Assembly: GCF_003952425.1 (NCBI RefSeq) | Contig: NZ_CP034449.1 | Coordinates: 6,932,001-6,996,000 of the forward strand | Source: Mesorhizobium sp. M2A.F.Ca.ET.046.03.2.1 | GTDB lineage: Bacteria > Pseudomonadota > Alphaproteobacteria > Rhizobiales > Rhizobiaceae | DNA length: 64,000 nt | Reading direction: 5' to 3' | In this document: in pieces, positions 1 through 8,321 of the stretch | How positions within the stretch are numbered: the first letter of the stretch is position 1 | Layout of the letters: every line of letters begins with the position of its first letter | Program-made: the position numbers and the translations under genes | Notes under the pieces: generated by a model | Databases searched by the model: none | What the model was told of the DNA's origin: nothing | The model's input: only the letters and a program-made list of their open reading frames with translations

Positions 1-1025
1 TTCAAGGCGTTGTTGATGGCCGGCGCCACTTGGTCGAGGCCGGTGAGCGCGCCAATGTTCCTCCCGAGATTCTGGGCCGCTTCGTTGACGCTATTCAGGA
101 AACGCTCGATTTCCCCGAGAGCGGGTGCAGCCGCCGCCACGTCGTCGCCGAACTGACGGATTGCAACCCCAAGCTCATCAAGGAACTTGCCGAACATCTC
201 GGTAGCATGAGCATTCGTATCGAACTTGCCGGCTACATCGACCAGCACGTTTTGCAGCCGCACGAAACGGCCCGAGATAGTCGTTTCCGCACCAGCAACC
301 TTTTGCTGAAGTGTGGCGGCACCAGCGGCGAAGCCGTCGAAGAACGCCTTGCTGGAGAGCTTTCCGTCGACGACAAGCTGTTTCAGGGCAGCAACGGAAC
401 CGCCGGCCTCTTTGATGCCCGCCGCTGCCGCTTGGGCGATCGTCGGCGCACCTTCAAGCACGGAGTTGAATTCCTCCGCGTGAACCGTGCCGCTGCCAAG
501 CGCTTGACCTAGCTGAAGCAGCGCGCCGGATGCCTGGCCGGCATCTGTGCCGGCGACGCGGAGGGCGAGCGCCACGTTGTCGGTGAACTGGAGCAGTTGG
601 CCGGATGAAACTCCAAGCTCACGCTGTTGCTGGGCGGCCCTGCCATAGAGCTGCACCAGCGCCTCAAGCGGCACGGCGTTCTTCTGGGCGGACGCGAACA
701 GCGCATCGTAGACCTTGGTCAGGTCTTCGCCGGACAGCCCGGCGACCTTCAGCGCGTTCTGAATCTTCGTGGCGGTGTCGATGAGCCTTTGCGCGCCCTG
801 AAGGCTGACGCCCGCCAGGAAACCCGTGCCGATACCCTTCAGGCCGGCATTGATCCGGGTCGATACGGCAGCGAATGACGTTTCCATGCGTTCGCCGGCC
901 TTCTTGGCGCGCTGTTCCATCGACCGAAATCGCTGGTCGGTCTGCTGCTGCGCACGTTCGAAGTTGCGCATGTAGCGCTCGAACTTCGCCTCGAACGTGA
1001 TTAAAAGCTGCTGGCCGTCATCCAT
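1..1025 (-). CDS. Phage tail tape measure protein (N-terminal part, cut by window edge)
   Basis: The reading frame is open from an ATG at 1025 to the left edge, about 341 codons. The start of the protein is rich in charged and Gln residues and probably forms a coiled coil. It is followed by a tape-measure N-terminal domain: a run of Ala/Gly/Leu helices with LSGEDLTKVYDALF near residue 95 and a GSGTVHAEEFNSVLEGAPTI segment near residue 180, typical of siphophage tape measure proteins. Tape measure proteins set tail length and are ejected into the host envelope. It starts 10 bp after the large terminase stop and is read in the same direction. In most siphophages the gene before it is a tail chaperone, which is not the case here. 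The C-terminal part is outside the window. Confidence 0.88.
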   Translation of the reverse strand, partial: MDDGQQLLITFEAKFERYMRNFERAQQQTDQRFRSMEQRAKKAGERMETSFAAVSTRINAGLKGIGTGFLAGVSLQGAQRLIDTATKIQNALKVAGLSGEDLTKVYDALFASAQKNAVPLEALVQLYGRAAQQQRELGVSSGQLLQFTDNVALALRVAGTDAGQASGALLQLGQALGSGTVHAEEFNSVLEGAPTIAQAAAAGIKEAGGSVAALKQLVVDGKLSSKAFFDGFAAGAATLQQKVAGAETTISGRFVRLQNVLVDVAGKFDTNAHATEMFGKFLDELGVAIRQFGDDVAAAAPALGEIERFLNSVNEAAQNLGRNIGALTGLDQVAPAINNAL

Positions 1026-1035
1026 CTGAAAATTC

Positions 1036-2658
1036 CTATGCTGCCTCGGCCATGAGCTGGTCTAGTTCGTCGGGGTCCATGTCGAGGAAGGACTTGCGGT
1101 TGTTGTTCGCGACGGCACGCGCCACGGCCATGACGGCAGCAACAGCGCCGTCAATGCGATCGGTCTTCTTGCCCTTGTGCATACGGACAAGGCCGGTGTC
1201 GTTGCGGGAAGCGACGACGCTATCAAAGTGATGGCGAAGAACCGGGTGCCCGTTGTGGCGAAGCGCCCGGCCATTCACCACGCGCTCGAGCACGCCAATA
1301 GCCGGTCCCATGGTCAGCGGCCCCTGGCGCATTTCGACGGCCGGCAAGCCGTCATCGTAAAGCCGCTGCATGGTCATGCGCGCCAGGTGCGGGTCGAATG
1401 CGATTTCCTGCACGTTGTCATTGGCGGCACAAATCTCGCGAATGTGCTTCTCGACTTCCTCCGGTTCGATCACCGGACCATCGATCACGGTAATCAGGCC
1501 GTCGTCGCGCCATTGCTCATAGGGCACGCCGTCACGTTCGGCCCTGCCTTTCAGGTCATCCCCAGGCACGAAGAACCACGGGTGGACATAGATCGCGCCA
1601 TCATCGCCACGCCACGCCGCTACAACGGCGGTGAGGTCGCCGTTGACGGACATGTCCACGCCGATGAAGCACGGCAGCGCCGCGAGGTCGGCGAGGTCGA
1701 GCGGGATCTTGCCGGCGTCGTAGGTTGCCATGTCGAAAAGGGGGTCGCGCGAATGCGCCTGCCAGATATTGAGATTGAACTGCTTGAACGCGTAGCGGTC
1801 TGCGGGCCGGTGCTCCGCTTCCCTCGCCGCCGTGCGCAGCGCGTCGAGGTTCGGAAAGCTATACTTCAGGCCAGGGTTGACGCGGTGCCATAGGTCTTCG
1901 TCCTGCCACTCATTGTCGTTGGCCGCTTCGAAGATGATCGGCAGATATGCGGGGTTCACGATCTCGCCACGCGCCACGCGCCGGGCATAGTCATACTGCT
2001 CGAAACCGATGTTCTCGGAACCCCGCCCGGCCGTGGTGGCGATCACCATGAGGGTGCCGCTGGTCTTCACCATGCCCGATTTGAGCGCTTCCCAAAGGTC
2101 GCGGCCCTTCCACACATGGATTTCGTCCACCAGCACAAAGGCCGGCGTCTTGCCGTGCTGCGCAGCGCCGTCGCTGGAAATGGCCTGAAGCTCAACGCCG
2201 AACTTCGGATAGACGATTTTCTTTGCGCTGTTGTGCGCGTCATAGATGCGGGTCGCGGCGACCAGGCGCTTGTCCATCCGCACAATGTTCGCGGCTTCCT
2301 TGAACCCAAGGCCGGCCTGCTCACGGTCGGACGCTGCAAAGATCACCTGGCCGGCCGGAACCTTCTCTGGGCCAATGGTGTGCAAGAGGGCGAGCGCAGC
2401 AGCGAGGGAGGTCTTCCTCCCGCCTCTCGGAATCATCCAGAAGACGGTTTCGACCACGCGCCGGCCGTTCGCGTGGCGCGGGCCGTAAATGCGACGGATG
2501 ATACGTTCCTGCCAGTCATAAAGCTGGAAACCAGAGTTCGCCGCGGTGCTATTTGGATGCTTCAAGCGGCGAATGAATTCAACCGCACGCTCGCCATAGC
2601 CGAACGGGTCTTCAATCGTGGAACCGTCGAAAATCCATGCGGGATAGGTGCTCGCCAT
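1036..2658 (-). CDS. Phage terminase large subunit
   Basis: This 540-residue protein is the motor and nuclease that packages DNA into the prohead. A Walker-A-like loop (IPRGGRKTSLAAAL, about residue 78) and a Walker B segment (FVLVDEIHVWKG, about residue 175) lie in the ATPase half. The C-terminal half has acidic nuclease motifs (FIGVDMSVNGDLTAVV; later KTDRIDGAVAAVMA), as in the TerL_ATPase/TerL_nuclease family. The ATG at 2658 overlaps the small terminase stop as TGATG, which supports this start over the upstream GTG. The terminase pair lies between the head-tail adaptor and the tape measure gene rather than upstream of the portal, which is an unusual place. Confidence 0.93.
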   Translation of the reverse strand: MASTYPAWIFDGSTIEDPFGYGERAVEFIRRLKHPNSTAANSGFQLYDWQERIIRRIYGPRHANGRRVVETVFWMIPRGGRKTSLAAALALLHTIGPEKVPAGQVIFAASDREQAGLGFKEAANIVRMDKRLVAATRIYDAHNSAKKIVYPKFGVELQAISSDGAAQHGKTPAFVLVDEIHVWKGRDLWEALKSGMVKTSGTLMVIATTAGRGSENIGFEQYDYARRVARGEIVNPAYLPIIFEAANDNEWQDEDLWHRVNPGLKYSFPNLDALRTAAREAEHRPADRYAFKQFNLNIWQAHSRDPLFDMATYDAGKIPLDLADLAALPCFIGVDMSVNGDLTAVVAAWRGDDGAIYVHPWFFVPGDDLKGRAERDGVPYEQWRDDGLITVIDGPVIEPEEVEKHIREICAANDNVQEIAFDPHLARMTMQRLYDDGLPAVEMRQGPLTMGPAIGVLERVVNGRALRHNGHPVLRHHFDSVVASRNDTGLVRMHKGKKTDRIDGAVAAVMAVARAVANNNRKSFLDMDPDELDQLMAEAA

Positions 2659-3044
2659 CACGTCACCGCGAGCGGGTTGTCGTCGTCATCGTCGTCGGCG
2701 CCAGCCGCGCCGACGCGAGAGCGCGAGACGGGCGACAGGCCATATTCGGCGGCAAGCTGCCGGGCCGTCTGCATGGCGCGGTTCTGCATTCCGAAAAGGG
2801 TCTTGTCCAAGCCGCCAGCGGCAAACAGTCGCTCGATCTCGCGAACCCGCCCGGTCGCCACGCAATAGTTCTCGACGCCGGTCAGGTCGGCCTTGGTGAT
2901 GATCCGATCCGCGATCAAGCGCGGCATGATACGCTTCCATTCCGCGCGAGCGTCGGCCGTCATCCACTTCGGCGCGGTCGGTGCCTTGGTGAGCGGTTCA
3001 CGATCAGGGGAAAGGACAGGCTTCACGCCGCGAAGATGCGTCAT
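2658..3044 (-). CDS. Phage terminase small subunit (P27 family)
   Basis: This 128-residue protein resembles P27-type small terminases, which recognise packaging DNA and present it to the large subunit. Visible features are an N-terminal Pro-rich stretch, WMTADARAEWKRIMPRL, and the helical segment LTGVENYCVATGRVREIERL. It ends in a poly-Asp tail (six D). Its start overlaps the head-tail adaptor stop as ATGA and its stop overlaps the large terminase start, so it is translationally coupled on both sides. The identification rests on family-like sequence plus position next to the large subunit. Confidence 0.85.
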   Translation of the reverse strand: MTHLRGVKPVLSPDREPLTKAPTAPKWMTADARAEWKRIMPRLIADRIITKADLTGVENYCVATGRVREIERLFAAGGLDKTLFGMQNRAMQTARQLAAEYGLSPVSRSRVGAAGADDDDDDNPLAVT

Positions 3045-3355
3045 GCCGTATCCACCGCCCGGAGCTCAAGGCCGCGACGGCGGCCGATTTCGGTGACTTC
3101 CTTCAGGTCATAGACCTGCCCGGCGTAGCTCACGCGGTCGGCCGTGGTGATGCCGGCGAGGTAGCGGACGCGGAAGACGATGGTGCCGCTTTCGGCCTCG
3201 CCGAAGCCGGTGAGGAATTCGGAAGCGGATTGCGTCACGATCTCCGCGCGCACCGTGGCAACGTTCAGCCAGGCGGCGACAACCGCGCCAGTCGGCGACA
3301 CGGTTTCGGTCTTCCGCTCAATGGAAACGGTTCGGTCAAGCTTGCCGGCGCGCAT
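3041..3355 (-). CDS. Phage head-tail adaptor protein
   Basis: This 104-residue protein has the usual opening of the SPP1 gp16/HK97 gp7-like adaptor family (MRAGKLDRTVSIERK), a middle ATVRAEIVTQSASEF segment, and a C-terminal VRYLAGITTADRVSYAGQVY beta-rich part. These proteins close the head connector and receive the tail. The ATG at 3355 is used because it forms a TGATG overlap with the stop of the upstream DUF3168 gene. An ATG four codons earlier is less likely. Confidence 0.85.
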   Translation of the reverse strand: MRAGKLDRTVSIERKTETVSPTGAVVAAWLNVATVRAEIVTQSASEFLTGFGEAESGTIVFRVRYLAGITTADRVSYAGQVYDLKEVTEIGRRRGLELRAVDTA

Positions 3356-3774
3356 CACACAATCCACCGGATGAGCGCTTCAACCGACATGACGGCGTGC
3401 CCATAGGCCGGGTCGGGATCACGCGGGTAGACAGCGCGCGTCACCTCGAAGTGGTCGACGTAGCCGCCGTCAATCTGAAGCTTCCACTTGCTGTCCAGCG
3501 CCTCACAGACGGCAAAGGCAATTGCCTTGGCGGCATCCTCGCCCGAGTCGAGAGTCCAAATATGGATGTCTAGATTGACCCAGGCGGCGCGCTGGGCGGA
3601 GTAGTCGTGGCCGTGCAACGCCGTGGTGCCGTTCGCCATGATGATGCACGGCGTCTTGTCCGGTCGCGTCGAGCCGGAACGGATGTTGTCGGCGGGCACA
3701 AGCGCGGTGACGGCCGGGCGATCAAGCAATCGCGAACGGATAGCGGTCTGAAGGGCAAGGGTCGGCTCGATCAT
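3355..3774 (-). CDS. DUF3168 phage tail terminator/completion protein
   Basis: This 139-residue protein is of the DUF3168 family (gpU/gp17-like tail terminators). It begins MIEPTLALQTAIRSRLLDRP and has VPADNIRSGSTRPDKTPCII and a late AYGHAVMSVEALIRWIV strand, all typical of the family. Tail terminators cap the tail tube at the head end. The start at 3774 is chosen because it overlaps the stop of the gp10-like gene as ATGA. The expected next gene, the major tail protein, is absent. Confidence 0.82.
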   Translation of the reverse strand: MIEPTLALQTAIRSRLLDRPAVTALVPADNIRSGSTRPDKTPCIIMANGTTALHGHDYSAQRAAWVNLDIHIWTLDSGEDAAKAIAFAVCEALDSKWKLQIDGGYVDHFEVTRAVYPRDPDPAYGHAVMSVEALIRWIV

Positions 3775-4187
3775 CGCCTGTTCCATTCCTTCTTGGCCGC
3801 GCGGGTGAAGGCGCTTGCGGTGCCACGCTTGATTTGGTCGCGAAGCAGCCGATAGCCGGTGAAAAAGAATGGCTGGGCTTCCGTCTTGGACGTGCCATGC
3901 TCAACAAGGTGCGGATACCGCACGTCCTCATTGCCCGCCGTGACGATCACCTGACCCTCACCGGCGACACGGGAGCCGCCCGGCTGGGAAAAGGGCGGCG
4001 TGCTCTGGCCGGGCAGCGTCACGGTGATGCTCTCGGCGAGCGCGCCGGTATCCTTTGGCGCAAGCCTCCGCTGAATATCGGCAACGTCGTTTGCGCCCTT
4101 AATAAGCCGCTTCATGGCGGCTTCCTTTGCCGCCAGCTTCACGCGCTCCATAGCCGCAAGCGTTTCCTTTAGGCCGTTAGACGCCAT
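3771..4187 (-). CDS. HK97 gp10-like phage protein
   Basis: This 138-residue protein matches the HK97-gp10 family of head-tail joining or tail-completion proteins. Conserved features are RRLAPKDTGALAESITVTLP in the first half, VTAGNEDVRYPHLVEHGTSK in the middle, and AQPFFFTGYRLLRDQIKRG near the end. It overlaps the gp6-type connector gene by 11 bases and the DUF3168 gene by four, so the connector block is a tightly coupled translation unit. Confidence 0.9.
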   Translation of the reverse strand: MASNGLKETLAAMERVKLAAKEAAMKRLIKGANDVADIQRRLAPKDTGALAESITVTLPGQSTPPFSQPGGSRVAGEGQVIVTAGNEDVRYPHLVEHGTSKTEAQPFFFTGYRLLRDQIKRGTASAFTRAAKKEWNRR

Positions 4188-4497
4188 CAGTAGCGGCCTC
4201 CCCGAACCAGCTTTCGCGGTAGGCGTCGGCGATGCTGGTCACGCCGTAGGGCGCAAGCTGCATGGTCATGGTGACGCTGAAGGCGACGGCCTCGCGCTGC
4301 TCATAGTGGAACGCCACCAGCTTCAGCACCGCGAGCTTCAGGTCGTCGGGCAGTGGATCGAGGTCGGCGAGCGGCCTGCCGATGTAGTTGCTAAGCCACT
4401 GTTCGGCCGCGCCGATGTAGAGCGTGATAAGCTCATCGTCGGCCGTGCCATCAACATTCATGTGTGCCTTGGCGAGCGCCAGGGTGACGATGCTCAT
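4177..4497 (-). CDS. Phage gp6-type head-tail connector
   Basis: This 106-residue protein is of the HK97 gp6/phage DNA-packaging connector family. It is a small all-helical protein beginning LALAKAHMNVDGTADDELIT, with YIGAAEQWLSNYIGRPL and LKLAVLKLVAFHYEQREAV. It would form the ring below the portal. The start overlaps the stop of the repeat protein upstream as ATGA. Confidence 0.9.
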   Translation of the reverse strand: MSIVTLALAKAHMNVDGTADDELITLYIGAAEQWLSNYIGRPLADLDPLPDDLKLAVLKLVAFHYEQREAVAFSVTMTMQLAPYGVTSIADAYRESWFGEAATDGV

Positions 4498-5354
4498 TCG
4501 TTTTCGGCCTTCTCAGAAAAAGTTATTTCGGGAATCTCTTGCGGGAAGCTCCCCCCGCCGGTCCCCGACGCTATGGCGAAGTCGGCAACCACCCCCCGGT
4601 CATGGCCGGGCGTCTTGCGCCGCCTCGGGCCGCCCATTGCGACAGCCTGGGCAACCGTGCGGCCGTTGCCGTCCTTCAGGCGCTTCAGGAATGCGTCATA
4701 GCTAATGCCGAGATGGTCAGCCCATTCGCCATACGTCTTGCTCACGCCATCGACGGTGTGGAGCAGGCTTGCGCGCTTGCCGCTCTTGCTATGTGCAAGC
4801 GCATGCTCAAGCGTCATGCCTCGCTTCATTCGCTGGGCGAGCGAGTGGTAGCTGATGTCATACGCATTGCACCATTCAGACAGCGTCTTGCTGATTCCGT
4901 TTATGGTATGCAGCTTCGGCTTGCGGCCGGGCCGGTCGTTGAAGACGCTACGCTTCTTCCGCCTGAAGTTCGGATTAGTTGCTTCGGCGATGGAGTAACC
5001 AAAGCGGAGACGGTCCCGGATGTTAGATTCTTTGACGCCGCTAAGCTTTGACCACTCTCGAACCGTGAGGGACTTCCCGTCGTGTTCGTAGCGCGTGGCC
5101 TGCCGTGGTGCCGCTGCCTCCGGCTTGGCGATCTCGAATTTGTGGCCGATCGCTTCCGCGTTGTCCGATCGGCGAAAGGCGTTGGCCGCACGTTCGGCCA
5201 CGTTGTCAGGATCAAGCCCGGCAAGGCTGCAAACATCGACAAAATCAGCATTGGCGGGCTGAAACCAGGCGCGTGCCCGTTTGTCCTTTAGGCCATCTTC
5301 TGTGGCCTGAAGGATGACGGCAACCCAAAGCTCGCGTTCGGAAGCGTGCTTCAT
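4494..5354 (-). CDS. Prophage protein with three helix-turn-helix-like repeats
   Basis: This 286-residue protein is not a family I can name. The N-terminal 75 residues contain a WFxxxNADFxxVCxLAGLDP segment. Three related units of about 38-41 residues follow at roughly 90-127, 149-188 and 199-239. They share the pattern G(K/I/V)S.T..EW.....(V/I)...(S/N).(L/I)..R...G....A, which looks like a helix-turn-helix resembling the repeats attached to homing nucleases. A basic linker (RRKKRSVFNDRPGRKPK) lies between repeats 1 and 2. The ATG at 5354 overlaps the HNH gene stop as ATGA, and an upstream extension of the frame runs inside HNH. Position next to HNH suggests DNA recognition; that is inference. 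Confidence 0.75.
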   Translation of the reverse strand: MKHASERELWVAVILQATEDGLKDKRARAWFQPANADFVDVCSLAGLDPDNVAERAANAFRRSDNAEAIGHKFEIAKPEAAAPRQATRYEHDGKSLTVREWSKLSGVKESNIRDRLRFGYSIAEATNPNFRRKKRSVFNDRPGRKPKLHTINGISKTLSEWCNAYDISYHSLAQRMKRGMTLEHALAHSKSGKRASLLHTVDGVSKTYGEWADHLGISYDAFLKRLKDGNGRTVAQAVAMGGPRRRKTPGHDRGVVADFAIASGTGGGSFPQEIPEITFSEKAENE

Positions 5355-5701
5355 GGGTGCTGCCTCCGCCGTTCTCTGATGTAGTCGCGTGCATTGCAGC
5401 GCCGGCAACCGGGCCGCCAGTTCGCGCGCACCATGCGAAGGTCGGGGTGTCGGCGGATGCTGACCACGTGCCGGACAAGGGTAGCCGGTGAGCCGCACTC
5501 GCAATGGTCATTGCCAGGCAGAGCGAGGAAGGCGCGGGCCGCTTGCTCCCATGCGCGATCATAGCCGCGCCGGCTTGCATTCTCGCGGCGTGCATCATGG
5601 CGAGCGTTGCGCTCACGGTCGCGCACAACCTGGCAAGCACAACGCTCGCCATGGGCGACGATAAGGCCACAAGAGCAAATGCGAGGTGGACGAATTGGCA
5701 T
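5351..5701 (-). CDS. HNH endonuclease
   Basis: This 116-residue protein has cysteine pairs for zinc (CSCG at the start, CAC, CECG, and CRRC near the end). It carries an HNH-like core VRHVVSIRRHPDLRMVRANW followed by GCRRCNARDY, the usual HNH layout with the N in the middle strand. Phage HNH proteins of this size commonly assist the terminase in DNA cutting and sit beside terminase genes. Here it is separated from terminase by six genes. Its stop overlaps the next gene as ATGA. Confidence 0.85.
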   Translation of the reverse strand: MPIRPPRICSCGLIVAHGERCACQVVRDRERNARHDARRENASRRGYDRAWEQAARAFLALPGNDHCECGSPATLVRHVVSIRRHPDLRMVRANWRPGCRRCNARDYIRERRRQHP

Positions 5702-5706
5702 GTGTC

Positions 5707-6288
5707 CTACCCAGCCAAGCCACGCAGCTTCGCCAGACCTTCTTTCACCTTCTCAGGCGCGATCTCTTCGAGCGGGTCGCTTTCGGCTTTCTCATCATCC
5801 TTGACGCCGTTGACGGCCTTCAGGCGGGCGACGAGACCGCGCTGGGCAATCGAGATTTCGGTAGGGATTGCGGCCCATGTGTCGGCCGGCGACCAGCCAA
5901 GCCAGCCGGTGCCGATCTCAAACAGCCGTTCAAGGTGAGGGCCAATCCAGTCGGAAGTATCGGGCGTGCTGTCGACACGTTCGCTGACTTCCAACGCGGC
6001 CTTGCGATCGACGCCTAGCAGGGCGAAAGCGAAGTCAGAGAGAGGCTCGACCAGCGCCACCAGATCGCGAACGCTAAGGCCGTTGACCACCTTCGCACCG
6101 GTTTCAGGGTCGGTGCCTTCAAGGATGATGTCGGCGATGATGCCAAGGTGGCCCTCGCCGACAGCTTCAGCCAGCTTGCGAAGGTCGTGCTTCGCATGCA
6201 GGCGGACAGCGGCCCGCAAAGACGGCCGCAAGCGCACGGCATGAGCGGAGCCGTGCGGAATTGCGATGATGTCGTTTGCGAGCCGCAT
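5707..6288 (-). CDS. Putative phage tail assembly chaperone-like protein
   Basis: This 193-residue protein opens with beta strands (IIAIPHGSAHAVRLRPSLRA) followed by a helical segment, as in some tail assembly chaperones. Near residue 150 it has FEIGTGWLGWSPADTWAAIP, resembling the W-x-P-x-x-x-W element of the short chaperone partner that follows a -1 frameshift in other phages. Here both parts are in one frame. It lies six bases after the capsid gene. The assignment is by family-like pattern only. A general minor structural protein is the alternative. Confidence 0.55.
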   Translation of the reverse strand: MRLANDIIAIPHGSAHAVRLRPSLRAAVRLHAKHDLRKLAEAVGEGHLGIIADIILEGTDPETGAKVVNGLSVRDLVALVEPLSDFAFALLGVDRKAALEVSERVDSTPDTSDWIGPHLERLFEIGTGWLGWSPADTWAAIPTEISIAQRGLVARLKAVNGVKDDEKAESDPLEEIAPEKVKEGLAKLRGLAG

Positions 6289-6293
6289 AGGGG

Positions 6294-7481
6294 TTACGCC
6301 GCCACCTTCAGCTTCAGAAAGCGGTCGGCATTCGTGACGTCGCCGCCGACACGCTTGCGGGCGTGGAAGCGCACGGTGCCCTTCGTTGCCTGCGAATACG
6401 GGTCGCGCAGAACGGACAGGCCGATACGGTCGATGATCCGATAGCCGGACAGATCGCCGAACATGATCGGATAGGCGTTCGCCGCCACGTCGGGCATATC
6501 GACCATCTCGACAATCGGACGGCCAAGCAGCGTGACGGGTGCGCCGGCCGTGATCGGGTCGAGCATGATGAAGCGGCCGGTGCCGTCCTTCAGGGTGCGC
6601 AGCGCGCCCAGGGTCGTGCGGTTCATCAGCCAGACGCCATTCTGGGCGACGACAGACGGCACCTTGTGGAACATGCCGATGATGGTTGCGGCCGGGTCGG
6701 TGCCGAGCGTCGCAGCGTTGCCGGTCTTCACTTCGGCGATGCCAGCGGCGACGAGCAGGCCCTTCGGCTTGCCGGTGCCATTGCCGGACACGAAAGCGGT
6801 GGCCTCGGTCTTGCCGAACGCCTCGCCCAGGTCGGCGGCAAGCTCGCCTTCCAGATTGTAGGCGTTGTCTTCCAGAAGCTGGTTCGACACGTCCACATAG
6901 GTGGCGAGTTCATAGGGCGTGAACGTCGCCTGTTCGAACGTCATGTCCGACTGCGAGCGGTCGTCCGTTTCGCCGACCCAGGTCGCGGCGGTGCCGGTGA
7001 GCTTCCGGGGAAGCTTGATCTCCGGCGCTGCAATGGTCGTCACCTTCGCGTAGGCGCGAACCGGCGAGAATTCGACGATGCCCTTCAGGATTTCCGCGCC
7101 GAAGGCTTCCGGCGCCAGGTAGCCCGCGCTTGCGTCGGTGGCGACGGTGAGCGTTGCCGCTGCCTTCTGGTCCATGCGCTCGATGCCCTTGCGGGCGAAC
7201 TCAATGAACGCTTTGCGCTCAGCGGCTGCAGCATCGTTGTCGTTGTCGGCGGCGGGGACATTGGAGTTGGCAGCGACCGGACGGTTCATCTTCGCTTCAA
7301 GCTTGTCGAAACGTTCGGTGAGCTTGACACTGTCGCCCGTCTTGGTCTCGACGGCCTTCAGGCGGGTTTCGACTGCCTCACGGAAGTCGTTGAGCGCCTT
7401 CGTGACAACGGCCTGGCCGTCGTCATCGTCGCCTTTGATTTCGAGCGCGTCGAGCGCTCGCATGCTAGTGCGGTTCATCAT
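6294..7481 (-). CDS. HK97-family major capsid protein
   Basis: This 395-residue protein has the full HK97 layout. An N-terminal scaffold-like delta region of about 110 residues is helical and rich in Glu and Lys (VVTKALNDFREAVETRLKAV), and would be removed by the protease. It is followed by AGYLAPEAFGAEILKGIVEF, VSNQLLEDNAYNLEGELAAD with FVSGNGTGKPKGLL, and a C-terminal domain with FGDLSGYRIIDRIGLSVLRD. The start touches the protease stop, and the order protease-capsid is the standard one. Confidence 0.95.
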   Translation of the reverse strand: MMNRTSMRALDALEIKGDDDDGQAVVTKALNDFREAVETRLKAVETKTGDSVKLTERFDKLEAKMNRPVAANSNVPAADNDNDAAAAERKAFIEFARKGIERMDQKAAATLTVATDASAGYLAPEAFGAEILKGIVEFSPVRAYAKVTTIAAPEIKLPRKLTGTAATWVGETDDRSQSDMTFEQATFTPYELATYVDVSNQLLEDNAYNLEGELAADLGEAFGKTEATAFVSGNGTGKPKGLLVAAGIAEVKTGNAATLGTDPAATIIGMFHKVPSVVAQNGVWLMNRTTLGALRTLKDGTGRFIMLDPITAGAPVTLLGRPIVEMVDMPDVAANAYPIMFGDLSGYRIIDRIGLSVLRDPYSQATKGTVRFHARKRVGGDVTNADRFLKLKVAA

Positions 7482-7987
7482 TATACCTCTTGGAAGAAAT
7501 GCGCCGTGGCGCGGTTGATGGCGTCGGCAATCGCGAGCGCCTGGACTGCCGACTTCGCACTGGTGACGCGCGCGCCGGGATGCATGGGGAGAGTCACAAG
7601 GCTCGCCTCAAGCAATTGGAGTTGAGAGATCGTGCGGCCACCGCCCTTGCGAGCCATGGCCTTGCGGGTAATAAAGCCGATCGAAATCCCGCGCACCGCG
7701 CCGGACTGCACAAGCGCGCGAACCTCGCGGGCGCGCTCGACGTGCTCGACAAGCAGCTTGCCCTTCAGGCGAAGGCCGTCCGGTGCCTCAACGGCTTCGG
7801 TCCAGACGCCAATAGGGTCGTTCTGGTCGTGGCCGAAAAGCATCGTGAGGGGCAGATTGACGTTGGCGAAAGCGCCTTTCTCAATCACGTCGCCGACGCG
7901 ATCGGGTGAGCCGAACGGCCACGCAAGCCCTTCAATCTCGCCGGCATTGCCGGCGACGAATTTGGTTTCGAGGAAGAGCTTATCCAT
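7481..7987 (-). CDS. HK97-family prohead protease
   Basis: This 168-residue protein is a U35-type phage maturation protease. It shows LPLTMLFGHDQNDPIGVW with the catalytic-type His, and GAVRGISIGFITRKA with the Ser motif preceded by a conserved Gly. The C terminus is Ala-rich. It cuts the capsid delta domain during prohead maturation. The ATG at 7987 overlaps the upstream chaperone-like gene by eight bases. The longer upstream frame is not supported. Confidence 0.92.
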   Translation of the reverse strand: MDKLFLETKFVAGNAGEIEGLAWPFGSPDRVGDVIEKGAFANVNLPLTMLFGHDQNDPIGVWTEAVEAPDGLRLKGKLLVEHVERAREVRALVQSGAVRGISIGFITRKAMARKGGGRTISQLQLLEASLVTLPMHPGARVTSAKSAVQALAIADAINRATAHFFQEV

Positions 7988-8321
7988 TGGCGGTGTTGTC
8001 CTGGGCTTTGTCGCTGGCCTGGGCGGGCGCGCCGGACCAGACGGCTTGCAAAACAGCCGTGGCGATCGGGAAGGATTCAATGAGTGGGCGCTTGGCCGCG
8101 TAAGTGTCGGCGAGCGCAGCGGCTTCCTTGGGCGTCGAGCCGCCGCCGATGAGCGATAGCCGGATGATCTCGACAAGCTCAGCATGGCGGAAGTGACCAT
8201 CAGGGACGCGCATGCAGAGCGCGCCGATGCCGGCACCGGTCTTGCGCTCAAGCTCAAGGATCAACTCGGGCGTGAGTGCGAAAGCATGGTTGCCGTCGCC
8301 GAAGAAAGCGGTATGCGTCAT
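7980..8321 (-). CDS. GTA-gp10-like tail assembly chaperone (Phage_TAC_11 type)
   Basis: This 113-residue protein closely follows the pattern of the gene-transfer-agent family proteins: FGDGNHAFALTPELILELER, then KTGAGIGALCMRV, AELVEIIRLSLIGGG, and a final AAKRPLIESFPIATAVLQAV. In the Rhodobacter GTA and related phages this gene is found just before the tape measure gene. Here it sits between portal and protease, overlapping the portal stop as ATGA. The family call is good; the placement is odd. Confidence 0.8.
   Translation of the reverse strand: MTHTAFFGDGNHAFALTPELILELERKTGAGIGALCMRVPDGHFRHAELVEIIRLSLIGGGSTPKEAAALADTYAAKRPLIESFPIATAVLQAVWSGAPAQASDKAQDNTANG

Noticed and set aside
6363..7625. 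Plus-strand frame of 420 codons opposite the capsid gene
   Set aside because: Rich in Arg, His and Asp, no domain, and fully antisense to the HK97 capsid gene.
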